Of a stretch of DNA of 39,373 bases, positions 1-7,860 are shown piece by piece (the stretch's first letter is position 1; each line of letters starts with the position of its first letter). This stretch comes from Bacteroidales bacterium (GTDB lineage Bacteria; Bacteroidota; Bacteroidia; Bacteroidales; P3). The stretch lies in contig JAFROL010000006.1 of the NCBI GenBank assembly GCA_017429685.1, positions 1 through 39,373 of the forward strand, read 5' to 3'. The notes under the pieces were generated by a model. The model searched no databases and was not told the origin of the DNA. It was given only the letters and a program-made list of their open reading frames with translations. Both the position numbers and the translations under genes were made by a program.

Positions 1-27
1 AAAACCGGCAACATTACAATTACCAGT

Positions 28-172
28 AATTCGCTCGCTTTGCGAGCGTTATAATCTATAAGATCTATAGATTTCGCGAGGCGGAACGCCGAACAGGCGA
101 AAAAAAAGAAAATCCACAAGATCTCGCTCGCTTGCGAGCAGGAAACGAGCAATCTACGCGATTTGCGAAATT
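28..172. repeat. Modular palindromic repeat, copy A
   Basis: This segment chains palindromic cores (CGCTCGCTTTGCGAGCG at about 32-48; GCTCGCTTGCGAGC at about 125-138; a GAGGCGGAACGCC variant at about 78-90) with A-rich linkers and the motifs ATCTATAAGATCTATAG and ATCCACAAGATC. The same modules in the same order, but on the opposite strand, occur at 7861-8097, where more modules are present. No open frame of note crosses it. It is a dispersed intergenic repeat; its function is unknown. Confidence 0.8.
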
Positions 173-187
173 TCTGTCCGCCTTTTC

Positions 188-218
188 TTTGTCAGTATTT
201 CCAAGTTTTGTATCTTTG
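188..218 (+). promoter_or_regulatory. Bacteroidetes-type promoter for the threonine dehydrogenase transcript
   Basis: TTTG at 188-191, a 19-base spacer, then TATCTTTG at 211-218 exactly fit the Bacteroidetes -33/-7 consensus. Transcription should begin near 225, leaving a leader of about 100 bases before the start codon at 325. Confidence 0.8.
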
Positions 219-231
219 TTTTTTGGAAAAG

Positions 232-263
232 AAGGCTATGGCCGTTGTAACGGTTTGAGCCTT
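232..263 (+). promoter_or_regulatory. 5' leader hairpin with a tiny ORF
   Basis: Just after the predicted start of transcription, AAGGCT (232-237) pairs with AGCCTT (258-263), and inside it CCGTT (242-246) pairs with AACGG (249-253). A six-codon frame beginning ATG at 238 lies in the hairpin (M-A-V-V-T-V). It may stabilise the mRNA or modulate translation; a regulatory role is inference. Confidence 0.4.
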
Positions 264-324
264 TGTCCGTTATTGAGAAAAATATTAACTAAAGAAGTAA
301 TAAAATAATAAAATATCAATTGCA

Positions 325-1272
325 ATGAAAAAAATCCTTATCGTCGGTGCCGGCGGACAGATTGGTTCCGAGCTGACACGTAATTTGAGAGACATTTATG
401 GTGACAACAACGTGGTGTGCAGCGACTTGCGTCCGCTGAAGGGCGACCCCTACGAGCGCGGCCCCGTGGAGCGCATCGACTCGACCCAGATTATGCAGAT
501 TGCCACTGCCGTGAAGCAGTACAATATCGACACTATCTATAACCTGGCCGCCATCCTCAGCGCTACGGCCGAGCTGAACCCGATGCTGGGCTGGAACGTC
601 GGCATCGGCTCGTTGGTCAACTGCCTCGAGGTGGCCCGCCTGTTCGGCTGCGCCGTCTTCACGCCGTCGTCGATTGGCGCCTTCGGTCCCTCGACCCCGC
701 ACGACAACACGCCGCAGGATACCATCCAGCGCCCCAACACCATCTACGGCGTCACCAAGGTGACCGGCGAGTTGCTGAGCGACTATTATTTCACCCGTTT
801 TGGCGTCGACACCCGCAGCGTGCGTTTCCCCGGCCTGATCAGCTATCAGACCCTGCCCGGCGGCGGCACCACGGACTACGCCGTCGAAATCTACTACGCT
901 GCCGTCAAGGGCGAAAAATTCGTTTGCCCGCTGAAGAAAGGCACCTATATGGATATGATGTATATGCCTGACGCCCAAAAGGCTATGATCGACATTATGG
1001 AGGCCGACCCCAGCAAGCTGGTCCACCGCAACTCGTTCAATGTCACCTCGATGAGCTTCGATCCCGAAATCATCTACAACGCCATCAAGAAACGCTATCC
1101 CAACTTCGAGATGGTCTACGAGCCCGAACCCATCAAGCAGGCCATTGCCGACAGCTGGCCCAACAAGATGGACGATAGCTGCGCCCGCAACGAGTGGGGC
1201 TGGAGTCCGCAGTACGACCTCGAGAAGATGACTGACGATATGATCCTTAACCTCAAAAAGAAACTTTTATAA
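325..1272 (+). CDS. L-threonine 3-dehydrogenase, SDR (UDP-galactose-epimerase-like) type
   Basis: This 315-residue protein is an extended short-chain dehydrogenase. The NAD-binding glycine motif GAGGQIG is at residues 8-14, a serine pair in TPSSIGAFGP at about 116-117 lies where the catalytic Ser/Thr sits, and the Tyr-Lys pair is in YGVTK (Y141, K145). The overall pattern matches the SDR-type L-threonine 3-dehydrogenases found in Bacteroidetes, which oxidise L-threonine to 2-amino-3-ketobutyrate in the cytoplasm with NAD. The partner lyase (Kbl) is not in the window. The start is the first ATG after an A-rich leader with a strong upstream promoter. Other NAD-dependent epimerase/dehydratases are the main alternative. 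It is followed after 56 bases by a lipoprotein gene on the same strand with no clear terminator between. Confidence 0.82.
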   Translation: MKKILIVGAGGQIGSELTRNLRDIYGDNNVVCSDLRPLKGDPYERGPVERIDSTQIMQIATAVKQYNIDTIYNLAAILSATAELNPMLGWNVGIGSLVNCLEVARLFGCAVFTPSSIGAFGPSTPHDNTPQDTIQRPNTIYGVTKVTGELLSDYYFTRFGVDTRSVRFPGLISYQTLPGGGTTDYAVEIYYAAVKGEKFVCPLKKGTYMDMMYMPDAQKAMIDIMEADPSKLVHRNSFNVTSMSFDPEIIYNAIKKRYPNFEMVYEPEPIKQAIADSWPNKMDDSCARNEWGWSPQYDLEKMTDDMILNLKKKLL

Positions 1273-1328
1273 CGACACTCTTGTCGCAAAGCCGATGTGC
1301 CGATGGTTGATAACCGGCAAAAGCAATT

Positions 1329-1760
1329 ATGAAAAAAGTAAGATTTTTCTTTACTGTCATCGCTGCCGTCGCGTTGATGTGCCTCACCACCTCCTGCGGC
1401 AAGACCGGGAAGAAAATCCTTGGCGACTGGGAGGTGACCTCGTGCGTTGCCACCTCGGCCAGCGTTTTGGACTTCGAACCCGAATTCCTTGGAAGTGTAT
1501 GGACTTTCAAAGACGACAACACGATGACGATTACTCAGGATGGCGAATCCATCAGCGGCACCTATACCATCGTCGACGATGACGACCTCGTTATGAACTT
1601 CACCATAACAGACGACGAACCTGCTAAAGTGGTTTTGGATATGGACATCGAGGACATCAGCAAAAGCGAGATGACTCTTGATGGCGATGCCACAATGACC
1701 ATCGTCGAGATGCCGCTAAGCGACAAGATTGAACTTAATATAGTTTTGAAAAAGAAATAA
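1329..1760 (+). CDS. Small lipoprotein, lipocalin-like
   Basis: A 143-residue exported protein. The N-terminus has a basic start, a hydrophobic core and a lipobox LTTSC with lipidated Cys23, so it should be anchored in an outer or inner membrane leaflet. The mature part (GKKILGDWEVTSC..., then several short beta-strand-like segments ending IELNIVLKKK) has the G-x-W start and strand-rich pattern of the lipocalin-like small lipoproteins common in Bacteroidetes. Acidic runs (DDDD near residue 80) are notable. It resembles in layout the lipoprotein at 19462. Only two bases separate it from the next gene, so the two are probably translated from one message. No ligand can be proposed. Confidence 0.75.
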   Translation: MKKVRFFFTVIAAVALMCLTTSCGKTGKKILGDWEVTSCVATSASVLDFEPEFLGSVWTFKDDNTMTITQDGESISGTYTIVDDDDLVMNFTITDDEPAKVVLDMDIEDISKSEMTLDGDATMTIVEMPLSDKIELNIVLKKK

Positions 1761-1762
1761 TT

Positions 1763-2470
1763 ATGAAGAAAATACGCATTTCTCTCATTTGTGCACTTGC
1801 AGCAATGGCGCTTGCCACAGCCTGCTGCAACAAGGAAGGTGAAGCCGCAACCAGCGACAGCACGCAAAACGGAATCGCCGCCTTGGATATGAAACCCGTG
1901 GCCGAACGCACCAATATGGGTGCCAAGATCTTCGTCACGCCCCAGCCGGCGCTGATGATAGGCACCTACGACGAGAATGGCAATCCCGACGTGATGATGG
2001 CTGCCTGGGGTGGCCAGTGCGACAACAACCAGGTCTGCTTCCGTCTGTCGCCCCACCGCACGACGACCAACCTGCGTGCCACCAAGGAGTTCACCCTCAG
2101 CTACGCCACCCAGCGCGATGTGGCCGAGAGCGACTACTTCGGCACCGTCAGCGCCAACGACGTCCCCGACAAGATTGCCCAGACCGGCTTCACCGTCACC
2201 AAGAGCCAAAACATTAACGCCCCCATCATCGACCAGTATCCGCTGACGATGGAGTGCCGCGTGGTGGAAATCATCGAGCGCGAGGGCGACGGCTGCTTCG
2301 TCATCGGCGAAGTGGTCAACACCATTGCCGACCCGTCCATCCTCACCGACGGCCGCATCGACCTCGACAAGCTGCAGCCCATCGTCTTCGACGCCTCGAT
2401 TCCCTCCTACCGCAGCGTGGGCGGCGTGGTTGGCGGCGCCTGGGATGCCGGCAAGAAATTCATCAAGTAA
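1763..2470 (+). CDS. Flavin reductase-like (FMN-binding split barrel) lipoprotein
   Basis: The 235-residue product starts with a signal peptide and lipobox (LATAC, Cys21), followed by a flexible segment to about residue 45 and then a flavin-reductase-like domain: PQPALMIGTYDENGNPD, the HRTTTNLRATKEF segment, and the C-terminal half with PLTMECRVVEI and GCFVIGEVV. These are typical of flavoredoxin/flavin-reductase-like proteins that bind FMN in a dimeric split barrel. Most family members are cytosolic; here the sequence predicts export and lipid anchoring. It is packed between a lipoprotein gene (2-base gap) and a C69 dipeptidase gene (24-base gap). The electron donor and substrate are unknown. 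An FMN-binding scaffold without reductase activity is possible. Confidence 0.75.
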   Translation: MKKIRISLICALAAMALATACCNKEGEAATSDSTQNGIAALDMKPVAERTNMGAKIFVTPQPALMIGTYDENGNPDVMMAAWGGQCDNNQVCFRLSPHRTTTNLRATKEFTLSYATQRDVAESDYFGTVSANDVPDKIAQTGFTVTKSQNINAPIIDQYPLTMECRVVEIIEREGDGCFVIGEVVNTIADPSILTDGRIDLDKLQPIVFDASIPSYRSVGGVVGGAWDAGKKFIK

Positions 2471-2494
2471 ACAGTATCTTAAACAATAAAACCT

Positions 2495-4255
2495 ATGAAA
2501 ATCAACAGACTTATAGCAGCTTTCACGTTGGCTGCCATTATGATGCCTATTGGCAACACAAAGGCCTGCACCAATTTTCTCTTCACCAAGGGTGCCACCA
2601 AGGACGGCTCGACGATGATCACCTACGCCGCCGACAGCCACGTGCTCTATGGTGAGCTCTACTATCGCAAGGTCGCCACCTACCCCGCTGGCACGATGTT
2701 CCAAGTAGTCGACTGGGACAGCGGCAAGCCCCTGATCAAGATTCCGCAAGTCGCCCTGACTTACAGCGTTGTGGGCAACATCAATGAGTTCCAGCTGGCC
2801 ATCGGCGAGACCACCTACGGCGGCCGCCAGGAGCTGGCCAACGAGATTGAGGGCGGCATCGACTACGGCTCGCTCATCTACCTCACCCTGCAGCGCGCCC
2901 GCAACGCCCGCGAGGCCATCCAGGTGCTGGCAGGTTTCCTGAACGACTATCCCTACCACAGCGAGGGCGAGAGCTTCAGCATCTGCGACCCCAACGAGGT
3001 GTGGATCTTCGAACTCATCGGCAAGCGTCCCGGCCTGACCAAGGCTGACCTGTCGAAGAAACTGAAATACACCTACACCGACGGTGCTGTGTGGGTTGCA
3101 CGCCGCATCCCCGACGGCTACGTCTGCGGCCACGCCAACCAGGCCCGCATCACCCAGTTCCCCCAGGAGTCCAAGAAGTTCGTCAAGGCCAAAGGCAAAG
3201 GTCTGCACACCGCCATCAGCAGCAAGCACCTTGACTATCTGTTTGAGCCCGAAGTCGAATGCGTCTACAGCCACGATGTCATCACCTTCGCACGCGCCTG
3301 CGGCTGGTACAATGGCACCGATGCCGACTTCAGCTTCACCGACACCTACGCTCCGCTGACTTTCAGCGGCATCCGCGGTTGTGACGCTCGCGTCTACGCT
3401 ATGTTCCGCCGCGTCAACGCCAGTATGAGCAAATACGAGAAATACGCTATGGGCGATGCCACAGCCGAGCGTATGCCCCTGTGGATCAAGCCCGACCATA
3501 AGGTTGACGTCAAGGAGGTTATGGACCTGATGCGCGACCACTACGAGGGCACCGCTATGGATATGACCCAGGATGTGGGTGCCGGCCCCTTCGCCTGCCC
3601 CTACCGCTGGCGTCCTATGGGCTTCAAGGTCGACGGCAAGGAATACGTCCACGAGCGCGCCACCTCGACCCAGCAGACCGGCTTTAGCTTCGTGGCCCAG
3701 TGCCGCAGCTGGCTGCCCCGCAAAGTGGGCGGCATCATCTGGTTTGGCGTCGACGACACCTACAGCACCGTCTACTGCCCGATGTATTGCGGCATCACCG
3801 ACATTCCGCTGTGCTTCCGCGAGGGCAACGGCGATATGCTGACCTACAGCCCCACCTCTGCCTTCTGGCTCTTCAACCGCGTCACCAACTTCGTCTACAG
3901 CCGCTACAAGGATATGATTGTCGACCTGCAGAAGGTGCAGACCGACCTCGAGGAAGGCTTCATCACCGATGTCGAGAAGTTCGACAACCGCGCCAAGAAC
4001 GCCACCGAGAACGAAGTGATCACCCTGCTCAATGACTTCAGCGGCCGCCAGGCCAAGAAGATGATGGACGAGTGGACCAAGCTGGACCAGTACTTGCTCG
4101 TCAAATACATTGACGGCAACGTCAAGAAGGAAGAGAACGGCAAGTTCAAACGCACCGAATGGGGCGGCTGCGCTATGCCCAACCAGCCCGAATATCCGCA
4201 GTGGTTCTATCGCCAGATAGTCAAAGACCACGGCAACATCATCGAGGTGAAGTAA
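2495..4255 (+). CDS. Secreted C69-family dipeptidase (Ntn hydrolase), copy 1
   Basis: A 586-residue exported peptidase. A signal peptide of about 24 residues ends in NTKA, and Cys25 immediately follows; in family C69 (PepD/dipeptidase A) this cysteine becomes the N-terminal nucleophile after processing. Conserved family stretches follow: the CTNFLFTKGATKDGSTMITY segment, GETTYGG, GIDYGSLIYLTLQRA, EVWIFELIGK, CGHANQARIT and GPFACPYRWRP. It is expected to cleave dipeptides from peptide degradation outside the cytoplasm. It is the last gene of the run beginning with the dehydrogenase and is followed by a strong terminator. A close paralogue lies at 8413-10125. Cys25 could be mistaken for a lipobox cysteine, but the C69 motif after it argues for the peptidase role. 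Confidence 0.9.
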   Translation: MKINRLIAAFTLAAIMMPIGNTKACTNFLFTKGATKDGSTMITYAADSHVLYGELYYRKVATYPAGTMFQVVDWDSGKPLIKIPQVALTYSVVGNINEFQLAIGETTYGGRQELANEIEGGIDYGSLIYLTLQRARNAREAIQVLAGFLNDYPYHSEGESFSICDPNEVWIFELIGKRPGLTKADLSKKLKYTYTDGAVWVARRIPDGYVCGHANQARITQFPQESKKFVKAKGKGLHTAISSKHLDYLFEPEVECVYSHDVITFARACGWYNGTDADFSFTDTYAPLTFSGIRGCDARVYAMFRRVNASMSKYEKYAMGDATAERMPLWIKPDHKVDVKEVMDLMRDHYEGTAMDMTQDVGAGPFACPYRWRPMGFKVDGKEYVHERATSTQQTGFSFVAQCRSWLPRKVGGIIWFGVDDTYSTVYCPMYCGITDIPLCFREGNGDMLTYSPTSAFWLFNRVTNFVYSRYKDMIVDLQKVQTDLEEGFITDVEKFDNRAKNATENEVITLLNDFSGRQAKKMMDEWTKLDQYLLVKYIDGNVKKEENGKFKRTEWGGCAMPNQPEYPQWFYRQIVKDHGNIIEVK

Positions 4256-4282
4256 CTTCGTATGAAGACGAAAACGAAAAAA

Positions 4283-4313
4283 GGTGGCTCCATTGCGGAG
4301 CCACCTCTTTTAT
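4283..4313. terminator. Bidirectional intrinsic terminator between convergent operons
   Basis: GGTGGCTCC (4283-4291) and GGAGCCACC (4297-4305) form a perfect 9-bp stem with a 5-base loop, followed by TCTTTTATT. On the other strand the stem is followed by TTTTTTCGTTTTC, so it can also end the convergent TPR transcript whose stop codon is at 4342. Confidence 0.85.
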
Positions 4314-4341
4314 TGCCTTTTGTTTTACGGCTTGGCAAAGA

Positions 4342-5043
4342 TTATACTTCCGACTTTTGTTGTTGGTCGAGCATTTGAAGGTACTGGTCGACATAGGCGC
4401 GTGTGTGGTCGTCTGGTTCCTGTTCCAGCACCCATAGCAGGTCTTTGCGGGCTTCGTCCAGCTGGCCGAGGTTCATATTGTAGGCGGCACGGTTGACGTA
4501 GGCCATCAGGAAATCGGGGGCAATCTCGATGGCCTGCTGGAAGTCCTCCATAGCGCGGTCGTGCTGGCCCAGCATACCGTAAGCGGCGCCACGGCTCACG
4601 CGAGGGTTGGCGTATTCGGGGTCAAGCTCTATGGCGCGGTCGAAGTCGGCAATGGCTTCGGCATAGCGTTGCTGCTTGTAGCGCAGGAAACCGCGGTTGT
4701 TCCAGGCTTCGGCGCGCTTGGGATTGAGCCGGATGGCCTGCTCGTAGTCCGCCAGCGCTCCCTCGGCGTCGCCCAGGGCATCACGCGCGATGCCGCGATT
4801 GTTGTAGCAATCGGCATCGCGAGGAGTGAGCGCTATGGCCTGGGTGAGGAGTTCCACTTGGCGTTCTGGCTTGTCGTCGCCAAGACGTAGAGCCTTGAAG
4901 AACAATGCCTCCGAATCCCATTGCCTGTGGTACCGTTCGCCGTATTGCACATTCCGGGTCCACACCACCACATTACCCACTTCCACGCGCCAGCGGTGGC
5001 AGGGCGGCTTTTGTCTCTTCCTGTGTTTTCTGTTTATGAGCAT
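4342..5043 (-). CDS. TPR-repeat protein
   Basis: With the start at 5043 the product has 233 residues. A basic N-terminal segment (residues 1-40, rich in R/K) precedes about five tetratricopeptide repeats of 34 residues: roughly 43-76 (weak), 77-110, 111-144, 145-178 and 179-212, with the typical W/Y-NNRG and A-x-x-D-x-x-x-A-I-x-L-x-P signatures. TPRs are protein-protein interaction scaffolds; there is no signal peptide, so a cytoplasmic location is expected. A longer frame begins at 5196 but lies inside the upstream gene; the ATG at 5043 overlaps that gene's stop (5034-5036), consistent with translational coupling. It is the third gene of an operon with a DUF4419 lipoprotein and an unknown protein. 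Confidence 0.75.
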   Translation of the reverse strand: MLINRKHRKRQKPPCHRWRVEVGNVVVWTRNVQYGERYHRQWDSEALFFKALRLGDDKPERQVELLTQAIALTPRDADCYNNRGIARDALGDAEGALADYEQAIRLNPKRAEAWNNRGFLRYKQQRYAEAIADFDRAIELDPEYANPRVSRGAAYGMLGQHDRAMEDFQQAIEIAPDFLMAYVNRAAYNMNLGQLDEARKDLLWVLEQEPDDHTRAYVDQYLQMLDQQQKSEV

Positions 5044-6008
5044 ATGTCGTAAATCCAATTGTATTTCTTTTGCCACTCCTGGGTGCGCAGAGCGTCGGCC
5101 ACGGGGACGGTGGTGTATCGGTCGGCAAGGAGGTCGAGGTATTCGGCTGCAGCCATCCAGACCTCTTCGCGGCCGAACATCCGTTTGGGTACCCAACGGA
5201 AGAATTCGTTTGCCAAAGGGTTGCTTTTGTGTTTGCTGTTGATGAGAGCGCTGAAGGCTGTCTTCATTTCTTCGAGCAACTTTTGCAGCGACGTGTCGGG
5301 GTGAAGCGCAAGGTATTCCTTCACGTTGCGTGCCGTGAAGAGGAACAGGTTTTCGAAGTTGAACCAGTAGGAGGGGTCGGACAGCAGGCGTGCATCTTCG
5401 GCGCTGTCGCGGCAGTCGAGGTGTTTGACGGCGTAGTAGAGTTGCTGCCTGCCCAGCTGTTCGCCCACTCGGAAGTGGAGTCCAAAGCAGACGTAGTCAT
5501 CATAGCGCGAATCATACTCGTCGCAGCAGCCCTTCAGGCTTACACCGGCCTCGGTGGCGAAGCCCGCCAGCTCGCGGTAGGTGAACGCAGTCGGCAGGTT
5601 GCGCGACAGCTTGCGAAGCTTGGTCAGGGTGGCTTTCTGTTCCGCTGGTGGTACGGCGATGCCCACCATCACATAGTCGGTGCAGGTGGCGTCGCGCTCC
5701 ATCCAGCGGCGGTATTCGTCGGGATGCGAGGTACGGAAGCGTTCGATGCGTCGCAGATCTTCCTCGCTGGCGGGATTCAGGTCTTCCGCTATTGCTTCGA
5801 GGTATTTCATTGCCGGCACGCCCGCCAGGCGGCGTCCGTGGTTGTCGAAGAGGTCACGCAGCACTATTTGCCGGTATCTTCGTTCGCCGCAGCGTATTTT
5901 GCCATCCACCACCTCGGCATCGAATGGCTCGTAGTAGCCCGGCCATACGCCTATGACCAGCGACACGTAGCCGTCGAAGTTCAACCAGGTGTTCGGTTCG
6001 TAAGTCAT
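5034..6008 (-). CDS. Hypothetical protein in DUF4419 operon
   Basis: A 324-residue protein I do not recognise. The start ATG at 6008 overlaps the TGA of the upstream DUF4419 gene as ATGA, a typical coupled junction; an earlier frame start at 6104 lies inside that gene and is rejected. The N-terminal part (WLNFDGYVSLVIGVWPGYY) looks like a folded domain, the middle contains an acidic/basic helical stretch (EEDLRRIERFRTSHPDEYRRW), and the C-terminal 100 residues are mostly helical. There is no signal peptide or membrane segment. Its tight position between a DUF4419 lipoprotein and a TPR protein suggests a shared task, which cannot be named. Confidence 0.75.
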   Translation of the reverse strand: MTYEPNTWLNFDGYVSLVIGVWPGYYEPFDAEVVDGKIRCGERRYRQIVLRDLFDNHGRRLAGVPAMKYLEAIAEDLNPASEEDLRRIERFRTSHPDEYRRWMERDATCTDYVMVGIAVPPAEQKATLTKLRKLSRNLPTAFTYRELAGFATEAGVSLKGCCDEYDSRYDDYVCFGLHFRVGEQLGRQQLYYAVKHLDCRDSAEDARLLSDPSYWFNFENLFLFTARNVKEYLALHPDTSLQKLLEEMKTAFSALINSKHKSNPLANEFFRWVPKRMFGREEVWMAAAEYLDLLADRYTTVPVADALRTQEWQKKYNWIYDICS

Positions 6009-7168
6009 TGCTGTTTCTCCTTGTTGCGGGTGATGAACCAGCCAATCTCGGGGCGCAGGGCGAGGGTAGCGGTGTCCTGGGCTATGCCCACGAAGCCGGC
6101 CCATAAGGTGAGGTTGGCGGTCTGGCCATCGGTGCCCTCGAACCTGACAGGGACTGATGCGAGCTCGGGCGGAAGGTCCGATGCACCGTCGTAGAGGCCT
6201 TTCAGGCTGTTGCGGTCTTTATAGCAATCGTATGGGTAGAACTTAACAATCCATCCGTCGGCCAGGGTCTCGGGGTCGCCACACATATCGTGTTTCAGGT
6301 CGTGCAGCTTGAACATACCGCGCCAGAAAGCCTGGTCCACCTCGCCATCCGAGGCACTCTTGATTTTCTTCAGCACGGGCAGCATCTCGTCGACCCACCA
6401 GTCGAGCTTGTATTGCCGCAGAAACTCGGTGCGGTCGATGACCGACTGCCAGTCCTCCGGCGTGCCGTGCAGGATGACCTGAGGGATGCCGCAGATGGCC
6501 ATCATATAGTCGAAATACTGCTTCATACTCTCCATAACGGTAATCTGCGAGGCCACGCGCGAGGCGGGCGTCGAGGTGGTGAAGTCGGCAGCGAGCACGT
6601 CGATAAGTTCCTGGCCGGTGTAGGCGGCAATCTGCGAGGTGAATTGCGGGAAGATACGCTCCCACGGGCTGTTGGGGTCGTCGAGGCGGATGCCTTGGCT
6701 GGACGCCATCAGCGTCCGCTTGCCATCGAAGTCGACGAACAGCGACCGCAGTTCCTCGGCGTTATTGTTCACGTGCAGCGAGAACCCCTGGCAGATGAGC
6801 AGCCACAGAGCCTCGGGCGAGAGCTCGACGGGACGGTGGTCGGCATAGGCGTAATACAAGGTGTGGAAGAACGGGTGGTTCGACTCCACCAGCGGCCGGG
6901 TCTGTCGCGTGTGGGCCACGATGGAGTTGTCATCCACTTCGAATAAGTCAAGAAGATTGCGAAGCGCCTTGTCATAGTGCACCGTAGCCAAAGGCCCTTT
7001 CGGAGGTTCGAGCTTCTCCACGTCGATGACGAGGGTTTGTGTTTTCACGGGCTTGGCGTCGGCCTCAATGCTGTTGATGCTGTCGGCCACGCTGTCGCGT
7101 TGTGCCGTCTGGCTGCTGCAGGCTGTCAACGCCAGCAGACCGGCTAATAGAATAACCTTAGGTTTCAT
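6005..7168 (-). CDS. DUF4419-domain lipoprotein
   Basis: A 387-residue exported protein with lipobox ALTAC (Cys17). The mature part carries the DUF4419 hallmarks: HPFFHTLYYAYADHRPVELS followed by PEALWLLICQGFSLHVNNNAEELR (about residues 97-142), GKRTLMASS, GTPEDWQSVIDRTEFL, and LDWWVDEMLPVLKKI. DUF4419 proteins are widespread, including in eukaryotes and Bacteroidetes, and have no established biochemical function as far as I know. It is first in a minus-strand operon whose later genes overlap it by 4 and then 10 bases. A weak -7-like TTCCCTTTG lies just upstream, but I do not see a full consensus promoter. Confidence 0.85.
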   Translation of the reverse strand: MKPKVILLAGLLALTACSSQTAQRDSVADSINSIEADAKPVKTQTLVIDVEKLEPPKGPLATVHYDKALRNLLDLFEVDDNSIVAHTRQTRPLVESNHPFFHTLYYAYADHRPVELSPEALWLLICQGFSLHVNNNAEELRSLFVDFDGKRTLMASSQGIRLDDPNSPWERIFPQFTSQIAAYTGQELIDVLAADFTTSTPASRVASQITVMESMKQYFDYMMAICGIPQVILHGTPEDWQSVIDRTEFLRQYKLDWWVDEMLPVLKKIKSASDGEVDQAFWRGMFKLHDLKHDMCGDPETLADGWIVKFYPYDCYKDRNSLKGLYDGASDLPPELASVPVRFEGTDGQTANLTLWAGFVGIAQDTATLALRPEIGWFITRNKEKQQ

Positions 7169-7534
7169 TTTCCATTTTTCAAAGGGAACGCCAACTTTCT
7201 GAAAATATTGTGAAAAGCCTTTGTTTTTTCTTTTCTTTATCGTTTATAAAATAATCTTAATGGAATTAAAATACAAGTCAAGCCCTGCCTCGCCTGTCGG
7301 CGGCGCAGAGAGGATTAAAACAAACAGAATAAAAAAGGGAAACTGTTCCTACAAAACCGTGCTTGTTTCGCAGGGGTAGGGTGATAGTCAGTGAGTTATG
7401 AATACTATTTGCCATTCTTGTTATTTTGTTATCATTTTCGAGGCCAATATCTTATCCACTATTGCTATGTTGCCTTCGATATGGAAGATGATGTTCAACT
7501 GCTTGTTGTGGGTGCGCAATTGTTTGGCAGACCT
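7169..7534. other. Intergenic spacer, mostly featureless
   Basis: Between the DUF4419 gene and the small minus-strand gene. The part near 7200-7280 is A/T-rich and could hold the DUF4419 promoter. The part from 7421 to 7534 stays open in the frame of the small gene beyond its TGA stop (see findings). I see no RNA gene or strong repeat here. Confidence 0.4.
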
Positions 7535-7771
7535 TCATAATCTTTCCAGCACAGCCCGTTCCAACTTGTCAATAAACTCCTCGACGGTGTGCAGCCTCTC
7601 TTTGGGCGTGGCCTCCGCCTGCTTGTTGGCGTGTATTTTCTGCTCGAAGACGCGGTTGAACTCCTCGGCCGAGACATAGCCTTCCGTAATTGGCGTAGGG
7701 GACTTCACCACTTTGCGAGTGCGCGAAACCTCAGGCCTCATCGGCGATGTGTATGCTCCTTGTGCTTCCAT
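7535..7771 (-). CDS. Small hypothetical protein, possibly the front part of a broken gene
   Basis: A 78-residue acidic/basic helical protein (segments EGYVSAEEFNRVFEQKIHA and HTVEEFIDKLERAVLERL). A consensus Bacteroidetes promoter sits immediately upstream on the same strand, which argues that this short frame is real. After its TGA the same frame remains open for 37 more codons to a TAA at 7421. The layout (short, helical, charged, own promoter) is like that of antitoxin-type or regulatory small proteins, but no toxin gene or recognised family motif is visible. The plus-strand frame opposite it has no such support. Confidence 0.55.
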   Translation of the reverse strand: MEAQGAYTSPMRPEVSRTRKVVKSPTPITEGYVSAEEFNRVFEQKIHANKQAEATPKERLHTVEEFIDKLERAVLERL

Positions 7772-7792
7772 TTTGTTGTTGATTTCGATTTA

Positions 7793-7823
7793 CAAAAGTA
7801 CGAGGAAAATCCGAACTGGCAAA
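7793..7823 (-). promoter_or_regulatory. Promoter of the 78-residue minus-strand gene
   Basis: Read on the minus strand: TTTG (7823-7820), 19 bases, TACTTTTG (7800-7793). This exactly fits the Bacteroidetes consensus and places the transcription start about 10-15 bases before the ATG at 7771. Confidence 0.75.
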
Positions 7824-7860
7824 ATTTTGTTTTTAGTCGTGTTGTGTGAATGGTGCCTAA

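Noticed and set aside
232-263. Classical amino-acid attenuator for the threonine dehydrogenase
   Set aside because: The leader frame has only one threonine codon and no downstream terminator/antiterminator pair is visible.
1562-4231. Long minus-strand open frame (889 codons) opposite the lipoprotein, flavin reductase and C69 genes
   Set aside because: It is antisense to genes with clear family motifs; its translation is an Ala/Val/Gly/Asp/His-rich pattern produced by the codon bias of the real strand.
7398-7679. Plus-strand 93-codon frame opposite the small minus-strand gene
   Set aside because: No promoter or start context; the minus-strand frame has an exact consensus promoter directly upstream.
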